Assembly (NCBI RefSeq): GCF_000743575.1 | Contig: NZ_JQGC01000009.1 | Location: 124,001-188,000 of the forward strand | Reading direction: 5' to 3' | DNA length: 64,000 nt | Source: Devosia riboflavina | Lineage (GTDB): Bacteria; Pseudomonadota; Alphaproteobacteria; Rhizobiales; Devosiaceae | In this document: positions 34,745 through 43,125 of the stretch, piece by piece | How positions within the stretch are numbered: the first letter of the stretch is position 1 | Layout of the letters: each line of letters begins with the position of its first letter | Position numbers and translations under genes: made by a program | Notes under the pieces: model-generated | Seen by the model: the letters and a program-made list of their open reading frames with translations, nothing else | Told to the model about the DNA's origin: nothing | The model's database searches: none

Positions 34745-35686
34745 ATGTACGCATTGATGCGCGGCAGCATTCCCAATGCCGGCAATGAGCCATTTGAAGT
34801 TCTCAAAAGGGCCGCGGCGCTGGGGGCTTCGGAAGTCACCTTCTATAGCCTTTTCGAACTGAGTTCGACGCTGGACAAGGGCGCTTTGGGCGAGCTCAAG
34901 GCCGAGGCGGACCGCCTTGGTATCGCTATTGGTGCGAGCCTTGACTGGCTCAATCCGCTCCGCCTCGATCGCCACGGGCGGGAACTGGAGCTAGGCCACG
35001 GGGAATTGTCGCGCGGCGTTGCAAGACTGCTCGAAACCGGGGCCAGCCTCGGCATGGCCGATATGTTCTTCACCATCGGGACGCTGGAGGACCGGGCGGG
35101 CAATTGGGCGGCGCAACTCGATGCCGTTGGTGCGCTGCTGGTGGGGCTTCGACCCAATCTTGCCGATCTCGGCATGCGGGCACTGGTCAAGACGCATGAG
35201 GAAATCACCTCCTATGAGTGCCTGGCTCTGATCGAGCGCGTCGGGGCCGACAGGCTCGGGGTGTCTTATGATCCGGTGAACATGCTGGTGCGGATCGAAG
35301 ACCCAATCGCGGCCGCAAAACGTCTCGCGCCGCATATCGCCCAGGTGCATGTGGACGATGCGATATTGCGGCCGGAAGAGCCCGGCTCCATCCGCCGCCA
35401 TCTCGTGCCGGCGGGCGAAGGCATCATCGACTGGGGCGCGATTTTCGCGCTTGTGCCCAAGGCCAAGCGGCTCATCGAACTGCATAATGGGCAATTCGCC
35501 ATGCCTGTCTTCGACACGGACTGGCTCAAATCCCAGCCCTATATCGACCTCTGCGAATATGCGGGGCTTGTCGGTAAAGCAGTTGGCAAGCGCGAACCGG
35601 AGGTTGCGGACCAAGGCAAAAACGGAGATCGTCTCGCAGCAGCGATAGGGATTTGCGGGGCGGCAATGGCGCGCCCCAAGCAGTGA
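34745..35686 (+). CDS. Second sugar isomerase/epimerase-like TIM-barrel protein
   Basis: A 313-residue xylose isomerase-like TIM barrel with ALVKTHEEITSYE, GVSYDPVNMLVRIEDPIAAAKRLAPH and AQVHVDDAIL, parallel to the protein encoded at 25852. AAGGAG lies six bases before ATG 34745, ten bases after the creatinase-like gene. The last 30 or so residues after GKAVGKREPEV look like a low-conservation tail. Probably acts on the same substrate pool as its paralogue. Confidence 0.8.
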   Translation: MYALMRGSIPNAGNEPFEVLKRAAALGASEVTFYSLFELSSTLDKGALGELKAEADRLGIAIGASLDWLNPLRLDRHGRELELGHGELSRGVARLLETGASLGMADMFFTIGTLEDRAGNWAAQLDAVGALLVGLRPNLADLGMRALVKTHEEITSYECLALIERVGADRLGVSYDPVNMLVRIEDPIAAAKRLAPHIAQVHVDDAILRPEEPGSIRRHLVPAGEGIIDWGAIFALVPKAKRLIELHNGQFAMPVFDTDWLKSQPYIDLCEYAGLVGKAVGKREPEVADQGKNGDRLAAAIGICGAAMARPKQ

Positions 35687-35703
35687 ACGGACAGGGATTT
35701 TTG

Positions 35704-36297
35704 ATGTCGCCACAGATACGTCAGGCACGCCCGGAAGACAGGGAAGCCCTCTTTTCGATCTGTCTGCTTACGGCGGATGGTGGGGCCGATGCTTCGGCCC
35801 TTTATTCGGACCCGGACTATCCGGGACTGGTGTGGTCGGTGCCCTATCTCGACTTTGCCCCCGACCATGCCTTTGTGCTGGAAGATGACGGCGCCGTCAT
35901 CGGCTATGTGGTCGGAACGACGGATACACAGGCCTTCGAACGGCGGCTCGACGCCGAGTGGTGGCCCATGCTGGCGGAGAAATATGCCGGACGCGAGGCG
36001 GCCACCAAACAGGACAAGAATGTGCTCGACCGCATCCGCCAGCCCAAGCATGGCAATGCCTCGATCTCGGATCGCTATCCCGCGCATCTCCACATCAACC
36101 TTTTGCCGCCGGCCCAATCGGGCGGCTGGGGCCGCAAGATGATCGAAGCCGAACTCGACTCGCTGCGGAAAGCCGACGCCAAGGCCATGCATCTCGGGCT
36201 CAGCCTGACCAATGACCGCGCCTATGGCTTTTACAAGCATATCGGGCTCAGCGAGATTGGCCGCGACGAGGCCATCTGGATGGGGATTACGCTCTAG
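35704..36297 (+). CDS. GNAT N-acetyltransferase, O-GlcNAcase-associated HAT-like
   Basis: A 197-residue GNAT. The core YPAHLHINLLPPAQSGGWGRKMIEAE holds the acetyl-CoA pyrophosphate loop, and LGLSLTNDRAYGFYKHIGL is the usual C-terminal half. The YPAHLHINLLP segment is characteristic of bacterial proteins resembling the C-terminal domain of human O-GlcNAcase. It follows the TIM-barrel gene by 17 bases. In a locus with a PIG-L deacetylase, an acetyltransferase on an amino sugar is plausible but unproven. Confidence 0.8.
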   Translation: MSPQIRQARPEDREALFSICLLTADGGADASALYSDPDYPGLVWSVPYLDFAPDHAFVLEDDGAVIGYVVGTTDTQAFERRLDAEWWPMLAEKYAGREAATKQDKNVLDRIRQPKHGNASISDRYPAHLHINLLPPAQSGGWGRKMIEAELDSLRKADAKAMHLGLSLTNDRAYGFYKHIGLSEIGRDEAIWMGITL

Positions 36298-36358
36298 GGA
36301 GACTGCCCGGCATATCCGATGCGCCCGGCCGACTGGTGGGCGATTTCATCCGCGTGTC

Positions 36359-37066
36359 ATGAGCAAAGCCGATGGTGGCCGCGTGTCGCGCGATCCATCG
36401 AAAAGCATCACCGTTGAAAAACTTCTCACGACCTGCGAGCGCCTGTTGCAGGCGGCGACGCATCCTGAGGAAGTCACGGTTCGCTCCATCACCCAGCATG
36501 CGGGAACGAGCCTCGGCGCCGTGAACTATCATTTCGGCAGCATGGAGCAGTTGATCTTTTCGGCCGGCGAACGGGTCTATCTCCGGCTCAATGCCGAACG
36601 GCTATCCCTGCTGCGCCACGCGGTCGAAAGATCCCATCCTGCCCCGGCGCAGGTGGAAGATCTCATCATTGCGCTGGTCGGTCCGTCCATACGCTGGAGC
36701 CTTGATCCACATTCCAGCTATAGCGTGTTGCGCCATATGACGACGATTGCCCAATCCAGCGACCATCCGGAAATTTTCCGGCCGATGATCGAGGACGTGG
36801 AGCACCACCGGCAGTTCATCCCGCAATTTCGCAGGGTTGCACCCTGGCTGAGCGAGGTGGAGATCGGCTTTCGCATGTCGTGCCTGTTGGGCGTGCGCAC
36901 GCAGATGACGCGCAATCGCCATCGCACGGACGAATTGACGAGCCACAGGCTCGATCTCACCGATCCTGACATTGTTCTCTCAGAGGTCGTGGCTGCCACG
37001 GCACCGATGTTCAAGCTGCGGCCATCGGGCGATTCATACAGCGTTCGAAACTCGTCACGCCACTGA
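36359..37066 (+). CDS. TetR-family transcriptional regulator
   Basis: A 235-residue TetR-type regulator with its HTH in VRSITQHAGTSLGAVNYHFGSMEQLI (about residues 40-65) and an all-helical ligand domain after it. The frame opens at 36212 inside the GNAT gene; ATG 36359 fits the family. It could control the upstream catabolic run or the phosphodiesterase gene 43 bases downstream. Confidence 0.85.
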   Translation: MSKADGGRVSRDPSKSITVEKLLTTCERLLQAATHPEEVTVRSITQHAGTSLGAVNYHFGSMEQLIFSAGERVYLRLNAERLSLLRHAVERSHPAPAQVEDLIIALVGPSIRWSLDPHSSYSVLRHMTTIAQSSDHPEIFRPMIEDVEHHRQFIPQFRRVAPWLSEVEIGFRMSCLLGVRTQMTRNRHRTDELTSHRLDLTDPDIVLSEVVAATAPMFKLRPSGDSYSVRNSSRH

Positions 37067-37109
37067 GACGCGCGAGGTCTAGGTCCTGCTCCAGCAATAG
37101 GAGCATGGC

Positions 37110-37961
37110 ATGTCCGAGACCATTTTCATCCACATTACCGATCTGCATGTGGGCAATCCGGCCGCGGCGGACGACCACCTTTTCAGCGACACTTCGGCGA
37201 CGCTGGCGCGCGTAATCGAGCTGATCGGCACGATGGACAAGAGGCCGGCCTTCATCGTCGCGAGCGGCGATCTCACCAATCGCGGCGACGTCGAAAGCTA
37301 TCGTCAGCTCAAGTCGATCATGGCGGCAACGGATTTGCCGGTGGTCTATGCCATCGGCAACCACGACACCCGGGCTGGCTTCTATGAAGGCATGTTCGAC
37401 CGTACGAGCGATCTCGACGCGCCTTATGACCATGAACAGGTCATCGACGGCATCCACATCATCACGCTCGACACGACGACACCGGGCCAGATCGGCGGGA
37501 GCCTGACGGGCGAACAGTTCGCCTGGCTGGCCCGCGCGCTCGACACACGTTCCGACCTTCCCAAGCTGATCGTCGCCCATCATGCGCCGGCGCTTGGCGA
37601 CGCGCCGCCCTGGGACCACTGGCGCACCATAGAGTTCGGCCAGTCCCAGGAATTGGCGAAGCTTCTCAAAGGACGCAACGTTCTCGGCATTCTCTCGGGC
37701 CATATCCACCACGACCGCTTTTCGGTCTGGCACGGGATCCCGGTCATTGTCGGCATGGGCCAGCACGCGGCTACCGACATTCTCACCACCGACATCCTGC
37801 GCATGGTCGAAGGCGCCTCCTTCGGGATCGGCACCATCCGCTCTTCCGGCCTCACCATGGCGCTCGTTCCGCTGCCCCAGACACGTCGCGAACTCAATCG
37901 CTACGACCTCTCCCTGCTGCGCCAGAAGCAGGAAGCGGCGCTGGCCGAAGCCACCAAGTAA
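37110..37961 (+). CDS. Metallophosphoesterase, CpdA/GpdQ-like phosphodiesterase (copy 1)
   Basis: A 283-residue class III phosphodiesterase with the full dinuclear metal set: HITDLHVG, ASGDLTNRG, GNHD, IVAHHAP and SGHIHHD. The family hydrolyses cyclic nucleotides or glycerophosphodiesters. It has no signal peptide, so it acts in the cytoplasm on imported material. A paralogue at 40832 shares long stretches (GNPA.ADDHL.SDT, GQHAATD.L). It heads the first copy of a phosphodiesterase/binding protein/phosphatase module. The ribosome-binding site AGGAGC sits in a small hairpin (37087-37105). Confidence 0.88.
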   Translation: MSETIFIHITDLHVGNPAAADDHLFSDTSATLARVIELIGTMDKRPAFIVASGDLTNRGDVESYRQLKSIMAATDLPVVYAIGNHDTRAGFYEGMFDRTSDLDAPYDHEQVIDGIHIITLDTTTPGQIGGSLTGEQFAWLARALDTRSDLPKLIVAHHAPALGDAPPWDHWRTIEFGQSQELAKLLKGRNVLGILSGHIHHDRFSVWHGIPVIVGMGQHAATDILTTDILRMVEGASFGIGTIRSSGLTMALVPLPQTRRELNRYDLSLLRQKQEAALAEATK

Positions 37962-37989
37962 TCCCCTCCTCCCAACAGGAACCCCCGCG

Positions 37990-39288
37990 ATGCAAAAGCG
38001 CACCTTCCTCAAGTTCATGGCTGCCGCCGCCCTTGGCGCCACCGCCATGACCGGCGTGGCCCACGCTGAAATGGCCACCGAAATCACCGAACCGGTGACC
38101 ATCACCTTCTATAACTACAACCTTGCCACCGCGAGCGCCGGGGCCGATGCCACCCGCGAAATGATCGCAAAATTCGAGGAAGAAAACCCGCTGATCACGG
38201 TGGAAACCGTCGGCGTGCCTTCCAACGAAATCATCACGCGCCTTCAGGCAGACATGGCCGCGGGCCTGCAGCCCGACGTGGCACAGCTGGTGTTCCGCGA
38301 TCTCATCTATCTTTCCACCGACCTCGGCGCACAGCCGCTGGAAGATATGGCGGGCGCGGCAGGCTATGCCGAACTGATCGACGGGCTCATTCCGCGCGGT
38401 GTTGATCTCGGCAAGGTCGACGGCAAGACCTATGGCCTTGCCTATACCTTCTCGACCCCGATCCTTTACTACAATGCCGACCTCTTCCGCGCAGCTGGTC
38501 TTGACCCGGAAAACCCGCCGAAAACCTGGGCCGAGGTGAAGACCGCCGCCGAGGCCATCGTCGAAAAGACCGACGCCGACGGCTTCTTCCCCGGCGCCTA
38601 TGGACCGGCCGATGGTACCTTCGTCTATCAGGGCATTCTCATGTCCAACGGCGGCAATGTCCGCGACGGCAACACGCTGACCTTCGCCAATGAAGAAGGC
38701 ATCGAGGCCGTGCAGATGCTGCGCGACATGGTCGATAGCGGCGCCCATGCCCGCCTCGACCCGGCCAATCCGCACGAGGCGTTCGCCGCCGGTAATCTGG
38801 GCATGTATCTCTATACGAGCGCCCTGCAGAACTCGCTTTCCAAGTCTGCCGAGGGCAATTGGGAACTGCGCGTTGCCGGCATGCCGGCCTTTGGCGACAA
38901 GCCGACCGCCCCCACCAATTCGGGCTCGGCGCTCTATGCCTTCTCGCAGGACCCGATCAAGCAGCGCGCCGCTTACGAGCTGATGAAGTTCCTGACTTCG
39001 GACTATGGCTACACCATCATCACCTCCAAGATCGGCTATCTGCCGCTGCGCCTCGACATCGTCGATGATCCGAACTTCCTCGGCCCCTGGACCGCTGAGC
39101 ACCCGCTGATCCGCCCGAACCTCGAACAGCTCTCGCGCCTGACGCCGAACGTTGCTTTTCCCGGCCAGAACTATCGCCAGGCCGAAGCCATGATGAAGGA
39201 AGCCGTCACGGAAGCCGTGCTCGGCACCGGCGACGTGGCCCAGACCCTGCTCGACGCGCAGGCCAATGCCCAGGGCTTGATGCCCTGA
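37990..39288 (+). CDS. ABC transporter substrate-binding protein, family 1 (copy 1)
   Basis: A 432-residue extracellular binding protein of family 1 (sugar/glycerol-phosphate type) with signal peptide (FLKFMAAAALGATAMTGVAHA). It is paralogous to the protein at 41731: both share VTITFYNYNLATA, GKTYGLAYTFSTP and YNADLFRAAGLDP. Features such as HPLIRPNLEQL recall UgpB. No permease or ATPase gene adjoins this copy; it may feed the transporter encoded at 43126-46757. Confidence 0.9.
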   Translation: MQKRTFLKFMAAAALGATAMTGVAHAEMATEITEPVTITFYNYNLATASAGADATREMIAKFEEENPLITVETVGVPSNEIITRLQADMAAGLQPDVAQLVFRDLIYLSTDLGAQPLEDMAGAAGYAELIDGLIPRGVDLGKVDGKTYGLAYTFSTPILYYNADLFRAAGLDPENPPKTWAEVKTAAEAIVEKTDADGFFPGAYGPADGTFVYQGILMSNGGNVRDGNTLTFANEEGIEAVQMLRDMVDSGAHARLDPANPHEAFAAGNLGMYLYTSALQNSLSKSAEGNWELRVAGMPAFGDKPTAPTNSGSALYAFSQDPIKQRAAYELMKFLTSDYGYTIITSKIGYLPLRLDIVDDPNFLGPWTAEHPLIRPNLEQLSRLTPNVAFPGQNYRQAEAMMKEAVTEAVLGTGDVAQTLLDAQANAQGLMP

Positions 39289-39298
39289 TTGCGACCGA

Positions 39299-39319
39299 GC
39301 GCGGCACTCTAGGCCGCGC
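39299..39319 (+). terminator. Hairpin after binding-protein copy 1
   Basis: GCGCGGC and GCCGCGC pair around a seven-base loop, followed by a pyrimidine-rich CCCTTTCGCTCTTT. It lies just after the stop and probably gives partial termination or mRNA stabilisation. Confidence 0.5.
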
Positions 39320-39370
39320 CCCTTTCGCTCTTTGAAAAATTCCAAAAGAACAAGAAGAATGGAGGCCGCC

Positions 39371-40105
39371 ATGACCCTGGCAGCGCCCCGTCATTGGCCC
39401 CTGCCTGACACCCACAATGTTCGCGACCTCGGCGGCTATGCCAGCAGGGTTGGCGGCACCACACAGTGGCGACGCATCCTGCGCGGCGAGGCTCTGCACC
39501 CCCTGACGGAGGACAGCCGCGCCGAGCTTGTCGATGGCAACCTGTCTCTAGTCATCGACCTGCGCGGCCCGCATGAAACCGGAATTGCCGCCCACCCCTT
39601 TGGCGATCACCCCTCGGTCGCCTATCGCAACATCGTTCTCTTCGATGCGCTGTCGCCGATTGCCATGGCGCAACAACCTTTCGATATGGCCGAGCGCTAT
39701 TGCGAGGCGCTGGATCGCTGCGGTGCAAGGTTTGCCGAAGTTTTTCGCGCCGTCATCGAGGCCAAGCCGGGGATCGTGCTGTTTCATTGCACGGCGGGTA
39801 AGGACCGTACTGGCGTCGTCGCGGCCATGCTGCTCGCGACATCCGGCGTCTCGCATGAGGACATCGCCGCCGACTATGCGCTGACCGCCTCGGCAGGCGG
39901 CCTGATCGACCATCTGCGCAATCGCGCGCTTGCGGCGGGCACCGATCCCCGCCTTGTCGAACGCATGCTGGCCAGCGACGCCGAGACGATGGAGGCTTTT
40001 CTGGCCTACCTCGACGGCGCCCATGGCGGCATCGAGGCCTATCTGCAAAAGATCGGCCTGACCGCCATCGAGATCACGGCGCTCAGGGATCGCCTATGCA
40101 CCTGA
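39371..40105 (+). CDS. PTP-like phosphatase (Y_phosphatase3, copy 1)
   Basis: A 244-residue cysteine phosphatase. The P-loop [11 protein letters not shown] gives the CX5R signature with C140 and R146, and the N-terminal TxNxRDLGGY is typical of PF13350 (relatives of M. tuberculosis PtpB, which hydrolyse phosphoproteins and phosphoinositides). GGAGG lies five bases before ATG 39371. It ends six bases before the convergent TetR stop. In this context a small phosphomonoester is a likelier substrate than protein. Confidence 0.88.
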   Translation: MTLAAPRHWPLPDTHNVRDLGGYASRVGGTTQWRRILRGEALHPLTEDSRAELVDGNLSLVIDLRGPHETGIAAHPFGDHPSVAYRNIVLFDALSPIAMAQQPFDMAERYCEALDRCGARFAEVFRAVIEAKPGIVLFHCTAGKDRTGVVAAMLLATSGVSHEDIAADYALTASAGGLIDHLRNRALAAGTDPRLVERMLASDAETMEAFLAYLDGAHGGIEAYLQKIGLTAIEITALRDRLCT

Positions 40106-40110
40106 TCCCG

Positions 40111-40680
40111 CTACGCGCGAACCGCAGCCCAGCACATGTCGGCCACCAGTTGCCGGTCCGCTGCCGGCAAAACTGTCTCGGTGAGACGGCGGCGTTTCAG
40201 CGTGTTGCGGATGGAGCCGCGCAGGAAGCTGGTGATCATGGTGGGCGTGCCTGCCCGCACCGCGCCTTCGGCCTGCGCCGCTTCGATCATGGCGATGCCG
40301 TGCAGCACGAAGGGACCGAAGACGGTCTTGGCGTCGTCGAGGCTGATCAGCGGGTTGTTGTCGAGATAGTCGAACAGCCGGGCGCGCTGGGCATCTTCCC
40401 AAATGAAGTCGATATAGCGCTCGATATAGCGGCCGACCTCTTCACGGGCGCTAAGCGAGGGATCGGGCGGCACCATCAGGCGCTCGGTCATCTCCGCGCT
40501 CACCTGCGTATAGACGCCCAGCACCAGTTCTTCCTTGCTCGCGAAATAATTATAGAGCGAGCCGGTCGCCACGCTGGCCTCTTCAGCGATCGCCGCCATC
40601 GAGCATTGCAGGCCATTGCGCACGATCAGCCGGGCGGCCGCTGCCAGAATGCGCTGACGCTTGTCGGGAACAACATCCAT
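40111..40680 (-). CDS. TetR-family repressor of the phosphodiester locus
   Basis: A 189-residue TetR protein with its HTH in SMAAIAEEASVATGSLYNYFASKEELV (about residues 28-53). It lies on the opposite strand between the two phosphodiesterase modules and is divergent from the second. A perfect 18-bp palindrome five bases before its start codon makes it a strong candidate to repress itself and the transport operon. The inducer is unknown but likely a phosphoester. Confidence 0.88.
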   Translation of the reverse strand: MDVVPDKRQRILAAAARLIVRNGLQCSMAAIAEEASVATGSLYNYFASKEELVLGVYTQVSAEMTERLMVPPDPSLSAREEVGRYIERYIDFIWEDAQRARLFDYLDNNPLISLDDAKTVFGPFVLHGIAMIEAAQAEGAVRAGTPTMITSFLRGSIRNTLKRRRLTETVLPAADRQLVADMCWAAVRA

Positions 40681-40684
40681 ATTC

Positions 40685-40702
40685 TGAATGAACCTTCATT
40701 CA
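40685..40702. promoter_or_regulatory. Perfect palindromic TetR operator
   Basis: TGAATGAA-CC-TTCATTCA reads the same on both arms over 18 bases. It sits between the tetR gene and the second phosphodiesterase gene and covers the tetR ribosome-binding region. The size and symmetry are typical of TetR operators. Confidence 0.75.
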
Positions 40703-40831
40703 CTTGTCATGGAGGAAAGGTAACTCTGCAGCCGTCGCCGCACAAGCCTTTTGTGCAAAAACTTTGACGAAACAGATAGTTACAGCGTTTTTGGCGCCTC
40801 CCCGCCATGCGCTAGAGCCAGGAGAACGCTC

Positions 40832-41704
40832 GTGTCCGAAACCGTCACTTTCGTGCATCTCACCGATTTGCATGTCGGCAATCCGGCCGTGGCCGATGAC
40901 CACCTCTATTCCGACACCACCACCACGCTCCGCCGCATTCTGGCCGATGTAAAGACGCTGGTGCCGCAGCCCAAATTCATCGTTGCCAGCGGCGACCTGA
41001 CCAATCGCGGCGACGAAGGTTCCTATGAAAACCTCAAGGCGCTGATCGCCGAAGCCGGCCTCGAAATGCCGATCCTCTTTGCCCTCGGCAATCATGACCG
41101 CCGCGATGGCTTCTATCCGGCCATGCTCGGCCAGACCGACAATCTTGATGCGCCCTATGACCACTCGGCTGTCATCGCCGGCATCCATGTCATCGTTCTT
41201 GACTCGAGCGTTCCCAACAAGGTTGGCGGCGCTTTCGAGCCGGGCCAGCTTGATTGGCTGAAGTCCGAACTCGCTGCCCATGCCGATCTGCCCAAGCTGC
41301 TGGTCATGCACCATGCCCCGGCCCTCGACACCACTGACGCGTCGATGGAGTGGGAATCGCTCGCCTATGCCGACACCGAAGCCCTCCGCGGCGCTGTCGC
41401 CGGCAAGAACGTCATCGGCATTCTGTCCGGCCACATCCACTATGACCGCGTCGCCAACTGGTATGGCATCCCGACCATTGTCGGCATCGGCCAGCACGCT
41501 GCCACCGACGTTCTCTGGCTCCATGAAGGTCTGCGCATGCTCGAAGGCGCTGCCTTTGCCATCGGCACGCTGCGTCCCTCCGGCCTTGCCATCACCTTCG
41601 CGCCGCAGGCTGCGACCCGTCGCGAACTGCACGGCTTCCGGTTCGCGGACATGGCCGAAATGCTCAAGAAATACGAAGCCGACACCGCGGCTGCGGCCGA
41701 ATAA
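40832..41704 (+). CDS. Metallophosphoesterase, CpdA/GpdQ-like phosphodiesterase (copy 2)
   Basis: A 290-residue class III phosphodiesterase with HLTDLHVG, ASGDLTNRG, GNHD, VMHHAPAL and SGHIHYD, clearly paralogous to the protein at 37110. The start is GTG 40832, seven bases after AGGAG. The frame is open to 40751 but without a domain there. It is the first gene of the operon that continues with a binding protein, two permeases, a phosphatase and an ATPase. Confidence 0.88.
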   Translation: MSETVTFVHLTDLHVGNPAVADDHLYSDTTTTLRRILADVKTLVPQPKFIVASGDLTNRGDEGSYENLKALIAEAGLEMPILFALGNHDRRDGFYPAMLGQTDNLDAPYDHSAVIAGIHVIVLDSSVPNKVGGAFEPGQLDWLKSELAAHADLPKLLVMHHAPALDTTDASMEWESLAYADTEALRGAVAGKNVIGILSGHIHYDRVANWYGIPTIVGIGQHAATDVLWLHEGLRMLEGAAFAIGTLRPSGLAITFAPQAATRRELHGFRFADMAEMLKKYEADTAAAAE

Positions 41705-41730
41705 CCCGCGAACGAGAGAAAGCTCCTCCC

Positions 41731-43020
41731 ATGTTCCGCACGACCATTCTTGCCAGCTTGCTGGCGCTCTCCGCCGCTGTGCCGGTACTGGCCCAGACCA
41801 TGGCGCCCACAATCGACCAGCCGGTCACCATCACCTTCTATAACTACAACCTCGCTACGGCCGGTCTCGGCGCCGAGGCCACGCAGAAGCTGATCAACGA
41901 ATTCATGGAAGCCAATCCCAACGTCACCGTTGAGGGTATCGGCTATTCCAGCGCCGACGCCAGCCGCATCCAGGCCGACCTCGCCGCCGGCCTGCCGGTC
42001 GATCTCGTCCAGACCGTGTTCTCCGATCTCGACTTCTCGGTGAACAATTTTGGCGCCCAGGCACTCGAAGACATCGCTCCGACCGACGAAATCACCGCGC
42101 ATATGTCGGGCATGCACCCCAATGGTACCAAGCTTGGCGTGCTCAACGGCAAGACCTATGGCCTCGCCTATACCTTCTCGACCCCGGTGCTGTTCTACAA
42201 TGCCGACCTCTTCCGCGCTGCGGGCCTCGATCCCGATGCCCCGCCCGCGACATGGGAAGCAGTGAAGGCCGCTGCCCTCGCCATCGAGGAAAAGACCGAT
42301 GCCGAAGGTTTTGCCGGCGGCATCACCGGTGTCGGTGCTGCCGACTGGCTCTTCCAGGGCGTCGTTCGCTCCAACAACGGTGAAGTCATCTCGCGCGATC
42401 GCACGACGCTGAAATTCGGCGAGCCGGAAGCCATCGAGGCCGTGACCATGCTGCGCGATCTCTATGATGCCGGCGTCTACGAAAACTACGACTTTGCCGG
42501 CGCCCTCGACGGCATGGCTTCGGGTCACCTCGGCATGTATCTCCAGACCAGCGCCCTGCAGGGTTCACTGGTGAAGGGCGCGGAAGGCAATTACGAGCTG
42601 CGCTCGGCCGCCATGCCGCGCTTTGGCGAAAAGCCGACGCGTCCGAACAATTCCGGTTCTGCCCTGACCATCCACACCACTGACCCGCTCAAGCAGCGCG
42701 CCGCCTGGGAACTGATGAAGTTCCTGACTTCCGAGCATGGCTACACCATCATCACCTCGGAAATCGGCTACCTGCCACTGCGTCCGGCCATCGTCACCGA
42801 TCCGAACTACCTCGCCGGCTGGATCGCCGAGCATCCGCTCGTCGCCCCAAATCTCGAACAGCTCGACCGTCTCGAGCCCTGGGATCCGATGCCGGGCCCG
42901 AACTACCGCCAGATCACTAAGACCCTGATGGACGCAGTTGAAATGGCGGTCTTCGGCGGCGCCGATGTCGCGGCAACCATGGCCGATGCACAGGCCAATG
43001 CCCAGGCATTGATGCCGTAA
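41731..43020 (+). CDS. ABC transporter substrate-binding protein, family 1 (copy 2)
   Basis: A 429-residue periplasmic binding protein with signal peptide (ILASLLALSAAVPVLAQ), 26 bases after the phosphodiesterase gene. It is paralogous to copy 1, with the same NYNLATA, GKTYGLAYTFSTP and HPLVAPNLEQL segments. It should deliver substrate to the permeases encoded next. A long stem-loop separates it from them. Confidence 0.92.
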   Translation: MFRTTILASLLALSAAVPVLAQTMAPTIDQPVTITFYNYNLATAGLGAEATQKLINEFMEANPNVTVEGIGYSSADASRIQADLAAGLPVDLVQTVFSDLDFSVNNFGAQALEDIAPTDEITAHMSGMHPNGTKLGVLNGKTYGLAYTFSTPVLFYNADLFRAAGLDPDAPPATWEAVKAAALAIEEKTDAEGFAGGITGVGAADWLFQGVVRSNNGEVISRDRTTLKFGEPEAIEAVTMLRDLYDAGVYENYDFAGALDGMASGHLGMYLQTSALQGSLVKGAEGNYELRSAAMPRFGEKPTRPNNSGSALTIHTTDPLKQRAAWELMKFLTSEHGYTIITSEIGYLPLRPAIVTDPNYLAGWIAEHPLVAPNLEQLDRLEPWDPMPGPNYRQITKTLMDAVEMAVFGGADVAATMADAQANAQALMP

Positions 43021-43025
43021 CCGCC

Positions 43026-43105
43026 TTGGCCCGCCGCATCCGTCCCGGTCGATGTCGTCCCTGCATCGACTGAAGCACACGGAGCGGCGGGCCAAACCCC
43101 TTTTT
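43026..43105 (+). terminator. Long stem-loop after binding-protein copy 2
   Basis: TTGGCCCGCCGC (43026-43037) pairs perfectly with GCGGCGGGCCAA (43084-43095). Inside it lie TCCGT/ACGGA and GTCGATG/CATCGAC stems. CCCCTTTTT follows. It is a likely partial terminator setting a higher binding-protein level than permease level. Confidence 0.75.
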
Positions 43106-43125
43106 CTGCAACTGGAGTGCGACAC

